DNA from: Actibacterium pelagium
GTDB lineage: Bacteria; Pseudomonadota; Alphaproteobacteria; Rhodobacterales; Rhodobacteraceae
DNA length: 64,000 nt
Assembly (NCBI RefSeq): GCF_002285415.1
Contig: NZ_NSBU01000006.1
Span: forward strand, 248,001 to 312,000
Direction of reading: 5' to 3'
The notes beneath the pieces were generated by a model that made no database searches, had not been told where the DNA came from, and saw only the letters and a program-made list of their open reading frames with translations. Position numbers and translations under genes: made by a program. This document shows, one piece after another, positions 45,612-54,372 of the stretch; the stretch's first letter is position 1; each line of letters begins with the position of its first letter.

Positions 45612-46841
45612 TCACCCGCGATATTTGCTTAGCAACATAGAGCCATTGGTCCCGCCAAAGCCGAAGCTGTTGGTCATGGCAGTGTCCAGACCGGCGTTTT
45701 CTACCAGTTTGGTGGCAATCTCACCCTCGTTGATCGACTCGTCGAGGGTTTCGACGTTGATCGACGGGGCGATGAAATCACCGTCCAGCATCAGAAGGCA
45801 GAAGATTGCCTCTAGCGCGCCAGCGGCACCCTGTGCGTGGCCGGTCAAAGATTTGGTCGAGCTGATCGGGGGCACGCTGCCTTCGCCAAAGATGCGACGG
45901 ACAGCGGCCACTTCGCCCGCATCCCCAACCGGGGTCGAGGTACCGTGGGCGTTGATATAGCTGATCTTGCGATCTTCGGGCAGGGTGTCCAGCGCCAGAC
46001 GCATCGCACGCTCGCCACCTTCACCAGAGGGCGCGACCATGTCGTGGCCGTCAGAGGTTGCGGCAAAGCCGGTGACCTCGGCGTAGATCTTGGCGCCACG
46101 CGCCAGTGCGCGGTCCAGTTCCTCCAGCACGACGATGCCGCCGCCGCCGGTGATCACGAACCCGTCACGGTTGGCGTCAAACGCGCGCGAGGCTTTGTCG
46201 GGCGTGTCGTTGTACTTGGACGACATCGCGCCCATCGCGTCGAACAGGCAGGACAGGGTCCAGTCCAGTTCTTCGCCACCGCCAGCAAACATGACGTCCT
46301 GCTTGCCCATCATGATCTGCTCTGCCGCGTTGCCGATACAATGCAGCGAGGTCGAGCAGGCCGAGGTGATCGAATAGTTGATGCCCTTGATCTTGAAGGC
46401 CGTCGACAGGTTGGCCGAGATGGTCGAGGACATGCACTTCGGAACCGCGAAGGGGCCGATACGCTTGGTCGCGCCGGTCGACAGTACGGTTTGATGTGCG
46501 GTCAGCATTGCGCTGGTCGACGGGCCGCCGGAACCGGCAACCAGACCGGTGCGCGGGTTCGAAATATCGTCTTCGCCCAGACCGGAATCGGCAATCGCCT
46601 GTTGCATCGCGATATGCGCGTAAGCGGCACCCGGCCCCATGAAGCGCAGGGTGCGCTTGTCGACATGTTCCTTGATATCCAGCTTCAGCGTCCCGGCGAT
46701 CTGGCTGCGGAAACCGTGCTCTGCCATCTCGGGCGAGGCGACGATGCCGGACTTGCCCGCTTTCAGCGACGCGATAACTTCTTCCGCGTTGTTCCCGATG
46801 GACGACACAACGCCCAGACCGGTGACGACTACTCGACGCAT
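45612..46841 (-). CDS. fabB: 3-oxoacyl-[acyl-carrier-protein] synthase I
   Basis: Condensing enzyme needed to elongate unsaturated fatty acid precursors. 409 residues with the catalytic triad Cys-His-His in SACSTSLHC (near 165), [11 protein letters not shown] and [29 protein letters not shown] is the usual N terminus. It lies between fabA (30-base gap) and fabI, the standard fabA-fabB pairing of the anaerobic unsaturated fatty acid route. Confidence 0.96.
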   Translation of the reverse strand: MRRVVVTGLGVVSSIGNNAEEVIASLKAGKSGIVASPEMAEHGFRSQIAGTLKLDIKEHVDKRTLRFMGPGAAYAHIAMQQAIADSGLGEDDISNPRTGLVAGSGGPSTSAMLTAHQTVLSTGATKRIGPFAVPKCMSSTISANLSTAFKIKGINYSITSACSTSLHCIGNAAEQIMMGKQDVMFAGGGEELDWTLSCLFDAMGAMSSKYNDTPDKASRAFDANRDGFVITGGGGIVVLEELDRALARGAKIYAEVTGFAATSDGHDMVAPSGEGGERAMRLALDTLPEDRKISYINAHGTSTPVGDAGEVAAVRRIFGEGSVPPISSTKSLTGHAQGAAGALEAIFCLLMLDGDFIAPSINVETLDESINEGEIATKLVENAGLDTAMTNSFGFGGTNGSMLLSKYRG

Positions 46842-46871
46842 ATGCGTTCTCCTGCGATTGGGGCCGGGGCC

Positions 46872-47381
46872 TTAGGCCTCGGACAGAGCGACTTTCATGT
46901 CTTTGACTTCGTAGGCCAGTTCGCCATCGATTTTCACGATGCCGTCGGCCACACCCATGGTCAAGCGACGGGTCTGTACCGCCTTGGTGAAGTCAATTTC
47001 ATAGGTCAGCAGCTTGCTTTCGGGGCGGACCATGCCTTTTAGCTTCACCTCGCCAACGCCAAGCGCGTAGCCGCGCCCTTGCCAGCCGCGCCAGCCAAGG
47101 TTGAAGCCGGTCAGCTGCCACAGACCATCCAGACCAAGACAGCCGGGCATGATCGGGTTGCCGGGGAAGTGGCATTCAAAGAACCACAGGTCCGGGGTGA
47201 TATCGAATTCTGCCAGAACGTGGCCTTTGCCGTGTGCGCCGCCATCACCCGAAATATCGGTGATGCGGTCCATCATCAGCATGGGCGGTGCGGGCAATTG
47301 CGCATTGCCGGGGCCAAACAGCTCTCCTCGCGCGCATTTCAGCAGGTCGTCCTTGTCAAAGCTTGTCGGAAAGTCGGCCAT
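46872..47381 (-). CDS. fabA: 3-hydroxydecanoyl-[ACP] dehydratase/isomerase
   Basis: Makes and isomerises trans-2-decenoyl-ACP to the cis-3 form, the branch point to unsaturated fatty acids. The ATG at 47381 ([14 protein letters not shown]), with GAGGGGG upstream, gives 169 residues, the usual FabA length. The active-site His is in [14 protein letters not shown] and the Asp in [12 protein letters not shown]. It is the first gene of fabA-fabB-fabI and diverges from irr across 143 bases. Confidence 0.96.
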   Translation of the reverse strand: MADFPTSFDKDDLLKCARGELFGPGNAQLPAPPMLMMDRITDISGDGGAHGKGHVLAEFDITPDLWFFECHFPGNPIMPGCLGLDGLWQLTGFNLGWRGWQGRGYALGVGEVKLKGMVRPESKLLTYEIDFTKAVQTRRLTMGVADGIVKIDGELAYEVKDMKVALSEA

Positions 47382-47524
47382 ACCGGTTTGCCCCCTCATT
47401 TTTTAGTTCCGCCGTTGCTATCTCACTACCACCGTCTGAGACAAGCCTGCAAGTGGCCCCGCACCTTGGATTCATTGCAAAATACATTGTGGATCAGGAG
47501 AATTCCGCCCTATATAAGAGGGAC

Positions 47525-47962
47525 ATGGCGAATTTGAACCTGAACCTGAACGACGAGGCCCTTGTGATGGGGGGCAAATGGCTGTCCGACGCGGACCTTC
47601 GGCCAACCCGTCAGCGCGTCGCATTGGCGGCTTTGCTGGTTGGTGATGGTCAGGATCGGCACGTCACGGCCGAGACCTTGTTCGAGGCGGCAAGTTCATC
47701 TGGTGAGAAAGTTTCGCTGGCCACGGTCTACAACACCCTTCGCGCTTTCTGCGATGCAGGCCTGATGCGAGAGGTCGTCGTCGATGGCGCGCGCAGCTAT
47801 TTCGACACCAACATGTCGGACCACCCGCATTTCTTTTGGGAAGACGAAGGTCGCCTGACCGACGCCCCCAAGGATGAGTTGCAGATCGTCAACTTGCCAA
47901 AGGCACCGGATGGCGCCGAAATTTCCAAAGTCGACGTGGTGATCCGCCTGCGCAAGCAGTGA
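47525..47962 (+). CDS. irr: Iron response regulator Irr, Fur family
   Basis: A 145-residue Fur-family protein. The N terminus lacks the usual Fur start, and LRPTRQRVALAALL, TAETLFEAA and VSLATVYNTLRAFCDAGLMREV form the DNA-binding domain. DHPHFFWEDEG carries the histidine cluster typical of Irr rather than Fur. Irr senses heme/iron status and controls iron-related genes in alphaproteobacteria. The ATG at 47525 has AAGAGGGAC before it, and a TATATA element lies only about 11 bases upstream, so the transcript may be very short-leadered. Divergence from fabA is common in this order. Confidence 0.88.
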   Translation: MANLNLNLNDEALVMGGKWLSDADLRPTRQRVALAALLVGDGQDRHVTAETLFEAASSSGEKVSLATVYNTLRAFCDAGLMREVVVDGARSYFDTNMSDHPHFFWEDEGRLTDAPKDELQIVNLPKAPDGAEISKVDVVIRLRKQ

Positions 47963-47977
47963 CAATCCGCTGGGCGT

Positions 47978-48487
47978 CTAGCCTTCGATCTTCTTCCACA
48001 TGAAAACCAGATCCAGCCAACGGCCGAATTTTGTCCCGACTTCGGGCAGGGGGGCGCTGGCCTGAAACCCAAGTTGTTCATGCAGCCGGATCGAGCCTTC
48101 ATTGCTAGCGTCGATCCCGGCGATCATGATGTGAACTTTCGCCTCTTCGGCCTTGGTAAGCAGGGCGTGCATCAAGTGACGGCCCAGACCCAGACGTTGA
48201 TGGTCTGGATGGACATAGACCGAATGTTCGACCGTGTGGCGATAGCCCTCATGCGGGCGCCACGGGCCGTAGGTCGCATAGCCGGTGACATGGCCTTCCG
48301 CGTTTTCGGAAACCAGAATGGGAAAGCCCGCGCCTTGGCGTTCCGTGATCCAGTCTTTTCGGTTTTGGACGTCGACGATGGTCTCGTTCCAGATCGCGGT
48401 GGTGTGGGCCACGGCGTGGTTGTAGATTTCCGTGATGGTTTCAGCGTCGGCCAACGTGGCGGGGCGAATGATTGGTGCTGGTGTCAT
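47978..48487 (-). CDS. GNAT acetyltransferase, phosphinothricin N-acetyltransferase (Pat/Bar)-like
   Basis: 169 residues with IRPATLADAETITEIYNHAV at the N terminus, GYATYGPWRPHEGYRHTVEHSVYVHP in the middle, and the CoA loop HQRLGLGRHLMHALL. This is the Pat/Bar family, many of whose chromosomal members acetylate methionine sulfone or sulfoximine rather than herbicide. Its start overlaps the cobF stop by 4 bases (ATGA), so it is translationally coupled to a cobalamin gene without an obvious reason. Confidence 0.85.
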   Translation of the reverse strand: MTPAPIIRPATLADAETITEIYNHAVAHTTAIWNETIVDVQNRKDWITERQGAGFPILVSENAEGHVTGYATYGPWRPHEGYRHTVEHSVYVHPDHQRLGLGRHLMHALLTKAEEAKVHIMIAGIDASNEGSIRLHEQLGFQASAPLPEVGTKFGRWLDLVFMWKKIEG

Positions 48488-49251
48488 GTCTCGGCCTTTG
48501 TGTCGCGGCGCAGAAGGTAGATATCCATGATCCAGCCGTGCTCTTCGCGGGCCTTTGCACGGGTCTCGATGATGGTATCAGCGGCTTCTGACAATGGGCC
48601 GCTAAGGGCGATTTCATTGGCCATGCCCGCATAGGCAGACCACCAGATATGCACGCCTTGTGGGTCGATGGCCTGAAACGAGCATTCGCCGTCCAACATG
48701 ATAATCAGCGTATCGACGCCCTCGGGCCAGCCATGGTCGCGCAGATTGCGGCCGGTGGTGACGGTAAAGGGCGCGCCGATTTCATTCACCGGAATCGCGT
48801 GGGTGGCGGTCAGCGCCTGCATCGAGGTGATGCCGGGGATGACCTGCACTGTCATCTCGATCTGGTTTTGAACACGTTCGGCGATGCGCAGGGTGCTGTC
48901 GTAAAGCGAGGGGTCGCCCCAGACCAGCAGCGCGACTTTCCCGCGGCGGCCCAGATGAGACAGGATTGTCCCGGTCCAGACGTCGGCAATCGCATCGTGC
49001 CAGTCGTCCACACCGTCTTTGTAGCTGGGGTTCTTCGCATCGCGAACTGGCAGGTCGAATTCGGCGATCTCTACCGCCGGGTCAGTCAGCATTTCTTCGC
49101 ATATTGCGCGGCGAAGCCCGGCAAGATCGCCTTTGCGCGGTCCCTTTTTGGGGATCAGCACCAGATCAACCCGGTTCAGAGCGCGGATGGCCTGAAGGGT
49201 CATATGCTCGGGGTTGCCGGTGCCAATCCCGATCAGGGTCAGTTCAATCAT
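48484..49251 (-). CDS. cobF: Precorrin-6A synthase (deacetylating)
   Basis: Methylates C-1 and removes the acetyl group of precorrin-5 to give precorrin-6A in aerobic cobalamin synthesis. 255 residues beginning ELTLIGIGTGNPEHMTLQA, the CobF form of the tetrapyrrole methylase N terminus. LVWGDPSLYDST and VIPGITSMQAL are SAM and substrate loops. A strong terminator lies just upstream. The following Pat-like gene overlaps by 4 bases. Confidence 0.95.
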   Translation of the reverse strand: MIELTLIGIGTGNPEHMTLQAIRALNRVDLVLIPKKGPRKGDLAGLRRAICEEMLTDPAVEIAEFDLPVRDAKNPSYKDGVDDWHDAIADVWTGTILSHLGRRGKVALLVWGDPSLYDSTLRIAERVQNQIEMTVQVIPGITSMQALTATHAIPVNEIGAPFTVTTGRNLRDHGWPEGVDTLIIMLDGECSFQAIDPQGVHIWWSAYAGMANEIALSGPLSEAADTIIETRAKAREEHGWIMDIYLLRRDTKAET

Positions 49252-49260
49252 CGTGGGGCC

Positions 49261-49295
49261 TTAAAAAGAAACGCGGCCCCGATTTGGGGCCGCGT
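49261..49295 (-). terminator. Strong Rho-independent terminator between cbiM and cobF
   Basis: A perfect 10-bp stem acgcggcccc / ggggccgcgt with a 5-base loop is followed in minus-strand sense by TTTCTTTTTAA. It ends 10 bases before the cobF start. Riboswitch-controlled transcripts would mostly stop here, so cobF may depend on read-through or a promoter within cbiM. Confidence 0.88.
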
Positions 49296-49316
49296 CACAG
49301 GAATTGTCAATCAGTC

Positions 49317-49988
49317 TCAGGCTGCGGAATGCAGGCGCGAGGTGAAGATCGGCGAGGTCGTGCGCAGCGCCTTTGCTGCGGCCAGAACGGCCAGATCCAC
49401 GACCGGCTCGATCACGACGACCAGCATGTAGGATGCGGCAAAGGCCGACACAGCGGTGATGTTTTCAACGCCAAAGCCCTGACCATAGAAGGCCCAGAAG
49501 CCAACCCAGGCGACAACGCCGCCCTGATAGGCAGTCGAAAGCGCCAGCGCCTGCTTGTAGGTGATGTCCACATAGGCGGTGTTCGGGGCGATCAGACGCT
49601 TGGCCAGATACTGCAGCGCGAACAGCGGGGCCAGCAGGGTGGTGACGTTCATGCCATACTGCGGCAGGTCAAACGGTGCGACCAGAACGCCCTGCAGCAG
49701 CAGGCCTGCGGCCAGCGCCAGCGCGGCGGGCGCGGCACCGAACATCAGGAACAGGGTCGACCCCAGAATGAAGTGAACTTCCGAGACGCCGACCGGGAAG
49801 TGCGGCAGAATCTGGAAGAAGCTGAAGACCATCGCGGTCGCGATGACGGTACGTGCGGCCAGTTTGCCCAGACCCGACGCTTTGACAGAGTCCCAGACCT
49901 GTTTTGCGCCGTAAGTTGCGGCACCGGCAGCGGTGGCATAGCTTAGTGCGATTTTTGCGCCATTCACGACGCCCGGTTCGATATGCAT
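49317..49988 (-). CDS. cbiM: CbiM-like cobalt transport (ECF-type) membrane protein
   Basis: A 223-residue membrane protein from the ATG at 49988 with AGGAG upstream. It starts MHIEPGVV, recalling the metal-binding N terminus of CbiM (Met-His-Ile with an acidic residue and Gly), and has a FPVGVSEVHFILGSTLFL core and about six or seven membrane segments. CbiM is the substrate subunit of cobalt ECF transporters. No cbiN, cbiQ or cbiO gene is nearby. A cobalamin riboswitch lies in its leader, which fits repression when B12 is plentiful. Confidence 0.8.
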   Translation of the reverse strand: MHIEPGVVNGAKIALSYATAAGAATYGAKQVWDSVKASGLGKLAARTVIATAMVFSFFQILPHFPVGVSEVHFILGSTLFLMFGAAPAALALAAGLLLQGVLVAPFDLPQYGMNVTTLLAPLFALQYLAKRLIAPNTAYVDITYKQALALSTAYQGGVVAWVGFWAFYGQGFGVENITAVSAFAASYMLVVVIEPVVDLAVLAAAKALRTTSPIFTSRLHSAA

Positions 49989-49995
49989 ATTCGTT

Positions 49996-50019
49996 CTCCT
50001 AGCCGTCACACCCGACGGC
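49996..50019 (-). promoter_or_regulatory. Expression-platform hairpin next to the cbiM ribosome binding site
   Basis: A 6-bp stem gccgtc / gacggc (50002-50007 and 50014-50019) lies immediately before the AGGAG at 49996-50000. It could switch pairing with the riboswitch and control ribosome access rather than termination, as there is no T run here. Confidence 0.45.
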
Positions 50020-50034
50020 GGTTGATAGTGTCTC

Positions 50035-50236
50035 GAATGGCCGGTCTCCTGACTTGCGGCTCTGGCGCGGTCCTTTCCCTTCCCGTCGGCGGACCGACAG
50101 TGGGTATGCAAAGGACCGCTTGCCGCACACAGTCGCGGGGGCGGTTGGGGCTTTGGACGCCGCGATTTGGTCCGTCCTGTCCCCATTCCCGTTTCAGTCC
50201 CGGCGCTTTGCACCTTTGGGACACCATACGTCCTTC
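50035..50236 (-). ncRNA. Cobalamin (B12) riboswitch
   Basis: In minus-strand sense the leader has the cobalamin riboswitch landmarks in order: GGGAATGGGG, the GCCCCCGCGACTGTG box (about 50128-50144), CCACTGTCGG (near 50095-50104), GGGAAGG, and the B12 box AGTCAGGAGACCGGCC (about 50039-50054). It lies about 50 bases upstream of cbiM, a usual target. The outer limits are approximate. Confidence 0.92.
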
Positions 50237-50417
50237 CATATGCCGTCAGAAATGAAAGCCGGTCAATCACGAATTCGTTCTGACCCTGTGTCGAAACCGG
50301 TTCTGTAGGGTCCAAAAAGCCACAAAAGAGGCCAATTCGGGCGTTAGAGGTGTGGTGGGGCTTGAGCCATTTGTCGCATCAACCTAATTCAGCCCCAAAC
50401 GGAGAAGAGGCCACGCA
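50237..50417. other. Divergent promoter region between the riboswitch and the beta-barrel gene
   Basis: About 180 bases without a gene. The promoters for the riboswitch transcript (minus) and for the gene at 50418 (plus) must lie here. A GGAGAAGAGG ribosome binding site precedes 50418. No other motif was recognised. Confidence 0.5.
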
Positions 50418-51152
50418 ATGACAGCAAAAGTTTTGGCGTTCCTGATGGCGGGAACCGCGCTGATCGGAACACCCGCGAGCGCAATAGAATTTGAAGCGGC
50501 ACACGCTGATTTCTCCTACTCGACTTTACGTGATGAGGCGGATGGACATCGCTTTGGCTTAAACATGGGCGCTGAATATCAAGTCTTGTCGGGGTCCAAT
50601 GTTCAACTGAATTCAGGCCTGAACTACTACAATGGTGACGACAATTGGCAGGGGGATCTGAGTGCTCATATGATCTATACCCCGCTTGAGACCTTCGCAC
50701 TTGGCGGATATCTTGGCTACGAAGGTTTCGCTGGATACAACACTTTTTTCGGCGGCTTGGAAGTGCGTGTCGATCTGGGCAATTTTACGGCTCAATCCTA
50801 TTTCCAGAAGGGTATTGCCGACGGCGAAGAACTTAATACTTGGGGTCTGAGGGCGCGTTATACCTTGTCGCCAGGTTTGAGCATCGGTGTATTCTACGAT
50901 AGTGCAGAGTTCCCCGGTGCGACCAACTATGGTCGTTCTGGCTTGGGTGTCGACTATCGCATTGACAGCGGGTTCGCCGTTTTCGCGAAGGCGGGTCGGA
51001 TTGACTATTCTGAAAGCGGCGGCCGGAACGATACAGATTACGGATTTATCGAGATCGGTGGTCGGGTCATTTTTGGCGGCAACGGTCAGACCACATTCGA
51101 CAAGCGCTCTGTTTTCGGTGTGGCGCAGGGTCAGTCGCGGCCTAACCTCTAA
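50418..51152 (+). CDS. Secreted beta-barrel (porin-like) outer membrane protein
   Basis: 244 residues with a signal peptide cut near ASA/IE (residue 22). The rest has regular alternation of polar and hydrophobic residues with many Gly and aromatic residues (FGLNMGAEYQVL, ALGGYLGYEGF, WGLRARYTL, YGFIEIGGRVIF), typical of small outer-membrane barrels. It lacks a TonB box or plug domain. It diverges from the B12-controlled cbiM gene, so a role in cobalt or corrinoid uptake is possible but unproven. Its composition is less GC-rich than the cob genes. Confidence 0.65.
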   Translation: MTAKVLAFLMAGTALIGTPASAIEFEAAHADFSYSTLRDEADGHRFGLNMGAEYQVLSGSNVQLNSGLNYYNGDDNWQGDLSAHMIYTPLETFALGGYLGYEGFAGYNTFFGGLEVRVDLGNFTAQSYFQKGIADGEELNTWGLRARYTLSPGLSIGVFYDSAEFPGATNYGRSGLGVDYRIDSGFAVFAKAGRIDYSESGGRNDTDYGFIEIGGRVIFGGNGQTTFDKRSVFGVAQGQSRPNL

Positions 51153-51174
51153 GCCCATTCAGATAAGAATGACG

Positions 51175-51205
51175 AAACGCGTGGGCCTTTGGCTCGCGCG
51201 TTTTT
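51175..51205 (+). terminator. Terminator between the beta-barrel gene and cobA
   Basis: The stem aaacgcg / cgcgttt with a 15-base loop is followed by TT and further T-rich sequence on the plus strand. It sits between two convergent genes and may also stop the cobA transcript. Confidence 0.75.
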
Positions 51206-51213
51206 CGTAGGGA

Positions 51214-51930
51214 TCAGTCGGCCAGCGGTCCGTAAAGGATCAGCGCAGGTACATTGCCCGACGCGTTTTCCAGCGTCTTGGCCATTTCCCCGATGGTGCT
51301 GCGATGCAGTTTCTGATCTGGGGTCGAAACCGCTTCTGCCAGCATGGCAGGTGTGTCGGCGGACATGCCGTTTTCCATCAACAGCGCCGCAAGCTCTGCA
51401 AAGGTGCGCTTGCCCATGTAGACCACGGTCGTGGCGTCGGGATCGGCAATCGCGGGCAGGTTCAGCGTTTCGGGCAAACCACCTGTCACATCCGCCCCGG
51501 TCAGGAACTGGACACGACGAGAGCTGTAGCGACGTGTCAGCGGGATATTCGCCGCCGCCACTGCGGCAGTGGCAGAGGTCACACCCGGCACGATTTCAAA
51601 CTCGATACCATTTTCGCGCAGGGCGGTGATTTCTTCTTCCAGCCGCCCGAAGATGCTGCAATCTCCCGATTTCAGCCGCACGACCTTTGCGCCTTGCTTG
51701 GCATAGTCGACCAGAAGCTGGTTCACATGGTCTTGCTTGGCAGAAGGACGCCCAGCCCGTTTGCCAACACCGACCATGTCGGCCTCGGGGTTGGCATAGT
51801 CCAGGATCGGGCCCGAAGAGAGGTCGTCATACAGAACCGCATCCGCCTTTTTCAGGCGATCCACCGCTTTCAGCGTCAGAAGCTCGGGGTCCCCGGGACC
51901 GGAAGATACGAAACTGACGAAGCCGCTCAT
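51214..51930 (-). CDS. cobA: Uroporphyrinogen-III C-methyltransferase
   Basis: Doubly methylates uroporphyrinogen III to precorrin-2, the first committed step to B12 (and siroheme). 238 residues with FVSSGPGDPELLTLKAVDRL at the N terminus, VRLKSGDCSIFGR and EIVPGVTSATAAVAAANIPLTRR. It is the single-domain CobA type, not the CysG fusion. Its start overlaps the cobB stop by 4 bases. It is the last gene of the minus-strand cob run. Confidence 0.95.
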   Translation of the reverse strand: MSGFVSFVSSGPGDPELLTLKAVDRLKKADAVLYDDLSSGPILDYANPEADMVGVGKRAGRPSAKQDHVNQLLVDYAKQGAKVVRLKSGDCSIFGRLEEEITALRENGIEFEIVPGVTSATAAVAAANIPLTRRYSSRRVQFLTGADVTGGLPETLNLPAIADPDATTVVYMGKRTFAELAALLMENGMSADTPAMLAEAVSTPDQKLHRSTIGEMAKTLENASGNVPALILYGPLAD

Positions 51931-53231
51931 GTGGCCCTCGCGATCAGGTGAAAATAGGTGCCGGTGGCATTCCCACGGCGCGAGCCTGTCTCTGGCACCA
52001 TTGCACCATTGGCGTCAACCACTTGCGCAAGCGGGGCGTCAGGTTGGTCGAGGATGGTAGAGTAGTGAAACTCGTGCCCGCGAAGCCGTGTTCCGGTTTC
52101 AAATCCGGGCGTGGACGCTTGTAGCGTCGCGTGACGATAACCCAGATGCATCTTCCTTTTTTCATAGGAGGTGACCAAACCCAGAAGGCCAGCCATCTGG
52201 TGGCGAGTGCCTTCCTTGTCGACCAAGGCCGCCCCCATTGCCATATAGCCCCCGCATTCGCCATGCACCGGGCGGGTTTCGGCAAAGGTTTGCAGGCCAG
52301 TCCGGAAGGACGCCGCAGCCGCGATTTTACCCGCATGCAGTTCGGGATAGCCTCCGGGCAGCCAGCAGACATCGGCGCTGTCGTCCGGGGCTTCGTCAGC
52401 CAGCGGAGAGAAGGGCAGGATTTCCGCGCCGGCATTTCGCCAGCCCTGCAGTAGGTGGGGATACACAAAGGAAAACGCCGCATCACGGGCCAAGGCGATC
52501 CGTTGTCCGGGCGGGTTGATGCCAAAGCTTGCAGGGGTCAGCTGCGTGTCCCGGGCTGCGGCCTGTATGGACTCTAGGTCGATGTGCTCGGCGACAAAGG
52601 CAGCGGCTTCTTCCAGAATACGTTCTAGCTCTGGCTGTTCCTCGGCTTGAACCAGACCCAAATGGCGTTCCGGCAATTCGATGGTCTTGCGGCGGGGCAG
52701 GGCACCCAGAACCGGAATGCCTGCGCGGTCCATGCCGTCGCGCACCAAGGCCTCATGCCGGGGCGAGGCGACCTTGTTCAGCACAACGCCAGCCAGTTTT
52801 ACGTCTTCTCGCAAAGAGGCAAATCCAGTTGCGACGGCGGCAGCCGATTGCGCCTGCCCCGAAACGTCAAGGACCAACACCACTGGCCAGCCGGTCAGCG
52901 CGGCCATATCGGCGCTTGCGCCGGTGCCGCATTCGCCCGGGGATGCCACCCCGTCGAACAGCCCCATAGAGCCTTCGGCTAGTACCAGATCGCAGCCTTC
53001 CGCTGCGCCAAGCTGCGCGCCAAGCTGATCTTGGCTCATGGCCCAGCTATCCAGATTGACCGAAGGACGTCCGCTGGCGGCACGGTGGAAGGCCGGGTCG
53101 ATGTAATCGGGCCCACTTTTGAACGGTTGCACGGTGACACCTGCGTTGCGCAGCGCGCGTAGCAGACCCAGCATTAAGGTGGTTTTGCCGGTGCCAGAAG
53201 CCGGGGCTGATATCAGCAGACCCCGCGTCAT
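51927..53231 (-). CDS. cobB: Hydrogenobyrinate/cobyrinate a,c-diamide synthase
   Basis: Amidates the a and c side chains of the corrin ring using glutamine and ATP. 434 residues: an N-terminal P-loop [15 protein letters not shown] (K16) of the dethiobiotin synthetase fold, and a C-terminal class I glutamine amidotransferase with the nucleophile Cys in [13 protein letters not shown]. It overlaps cobM by 4 bases upstream and cobA by 4 downstream. Confidence 0.95.
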   Translation of the reverse strand: MTRGLLISAPASGTGKTTLMLGLLRALRNAGVTVQPFKSGPDYIDPAFHRAASGRPSVNLDSWAMSQDQLGAQLGAAEGCDLVLAEGSMGLFDGVASPGECGTGASADMAALTGWPVVLVLDVSGQAQSAAAVATGFASLREDVKLAGVVLNKVASPRHEALVRDGMDRAGIPVLGALPRRKTIELPERHLGLVQAEEQPELERILEEAAAFVAEHIDLESIQAAARDTQLTPASFGINPPGQRIALARDAAFSFVYPHLLQGWRNAGAEILPFSPLADEAPDDSADVCWLPGGYPELHAGKIAAAASFRTGLQTFAETRPVHGECGGYMAMGAALVDKEGTRHQMAGLLGLVTSYEKRKMHLGYRHATLQASTPGFETGTRLRGHEFHYSTILDQPDAPLAQVVDANGAMVPETGSRRGNATGTYFHLIARAT

Positions 53232-54013
53232 TCGGTGCCCTCTGGAAAGCGCGGCTCGGTGCCCACGGGGCGATAGCGGCGGTCATAGTCGCCTGCATAG
53301 AGGCAGCTTTCGTCGAATTCTTCCGCGCCGATGGCGTGGCCGACCATGATCAGGGCTGTGCGCCCGCGCTCGCCCTGTGTGGCGTCGATGATCGTTCCAA
53401 GCGTGGCCTTGATGATTTTCTGATCGGGCCAGCTGGCGCGCCAGACAATCGCCACCGGACAATGTGCGCCGTAATGCGGGGTCAGGTCTTCTACCACGCG
53501 TTCCAGAACGTGAACCGACAGATGCACCGCCAAGGTCGCGCCGGTTCGCCCGAAGTTGGCCAGTGTCTCTCCATCCGGCATAGTCGAAGCGCGGCCCGAG
53601 GTACGGGTCAGGATCAGCGACTGCGCAACGCCGGGCAGGGTCAGCTCTGCCCCAAGTGCGGCAGAGGCAGCGGCAAAAGACGGAACCCCCGGTGTCACGG
53701 CATAGGGGATGTCCAGCGCGCGCAGGCGGCGCAGCTGTTCGCCCATCGCGGACCAGACCGACAGGTCACCAGAGTGCAGGCGCGCGATGTCATGCCCTTG
53801 CGCATGGGCAGCGGCGATTTCGTCGATGATTTCGTCCAGCGACATGGGCGCGGTGTTCACGATCCGCGCGCCTTCGGGGCAGTGCGACAGGATTTCTTCT
53901 GGCACCAGCGATCCCGCGTAGAGGCACACCGGGCAAGACGCGATCAGGTCGCGCCCGCGCAGGGTGATCAGGTCGGCTGCGCCGGGGCCTGCGCCAATGA
54001 AATGCACGGTCAT
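53228..54013 (-). CDS. cobM: Precorrin-4 C11-methyltransferase
   Basis: Methylates C-11 of precorrin-4 to give precorrin-5. 261 residues with [43 protein letters not shown] and [15 protein letters not shown], the CobM/CbiF signatures. It overlaps cobE upstream and cobB downstream by 4 bases each. Confidence 0.95.
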   Translation of the reverse strand: MTVHFIGAGPGAADLITLRGRDLIASCPVCLYAGSLVPEEILSHCPEGARIVNTAPMSLDEIIDEIAAAHAQGHDIARLHSGDLSVWSAMGEQLRRLRALDIPYAVTPGVPSFAAASAALGAELTLPGVAQSLILTRTSGRASTMPDGETLANFGRTGATLAVHLSVHVLERVVEDLTPHYGAHCPVAIVWRASWPDQKIIKATLGTIIDATQGERGRTALIMVGHAIGAEEFDESCLYAGDYDRRYRPVGTEPRFPEGTE

Positions 54014-54372
54014 GTGTCGGGTCCTTCTGCAATAGCGGCGGTGGCCAGCCCGTCTGCCGAGATGACCCGTGGCCCGGTCAGCCGCGCGCCGGGGCGGCTT
54101 GCGGCCAAGGCGGCGGCCTCGGCCACCGAACCGATCCCAAAACGGGATTGGATCGTGGGGGACTGGGTCAGGGTGGTTTGGGTGGCCAAAATGTCTTTTG
54201 GGGTTTCGATAAGGGGAAGCCCAAGCGCATGCGCAAACTCTTGCACAGCGGGAAGGGCTGCTTTTTCAGGCAATGTCGCCAACCGGTCGGCGTTTCCACC
54301 GGCCTTGTGCAATGCATCCTGTAATGAGGCAATGGTCACAGCGCCCCGGCATCCGATCCCGGCGGTTCTCAT
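54010..54372 (-). CDS. cobE: Cobalamin biosynthesis protein CobE (CbiG C-terminal domain)
   Basis: 120 residues from the ATG at 54372 ([21 protein letters not shown]), matching the stand-alone C-terminal domain of CbiG called CobE in aerobic pathways. [34 protein letters not shown] are typical. It is small and lacks visible catalytic residues; a role at the precorrin-5 stage has been proposed. It overlaps cobL and cobM by 4 bases each. Confidence 0.88.
   Translation of the reverse strand: MRTAGIGCRGAVTIASLQDALHKAGGNADRLATLPEKAALPAVQEFAHALGLPLIETPKDILATQTTLTQSPTIQSRFGIGSVAEAAALAASRPGARLTGPRVISADGLATAAIAEGPDT

Noticed and set aside
49989-50315. N-terminal extension of the CbiM-like protein or a separate small gene
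   Set aside because: This stretch is the cobalamin riboswitch and its leader, and the protein begins at the conserved MHI start.
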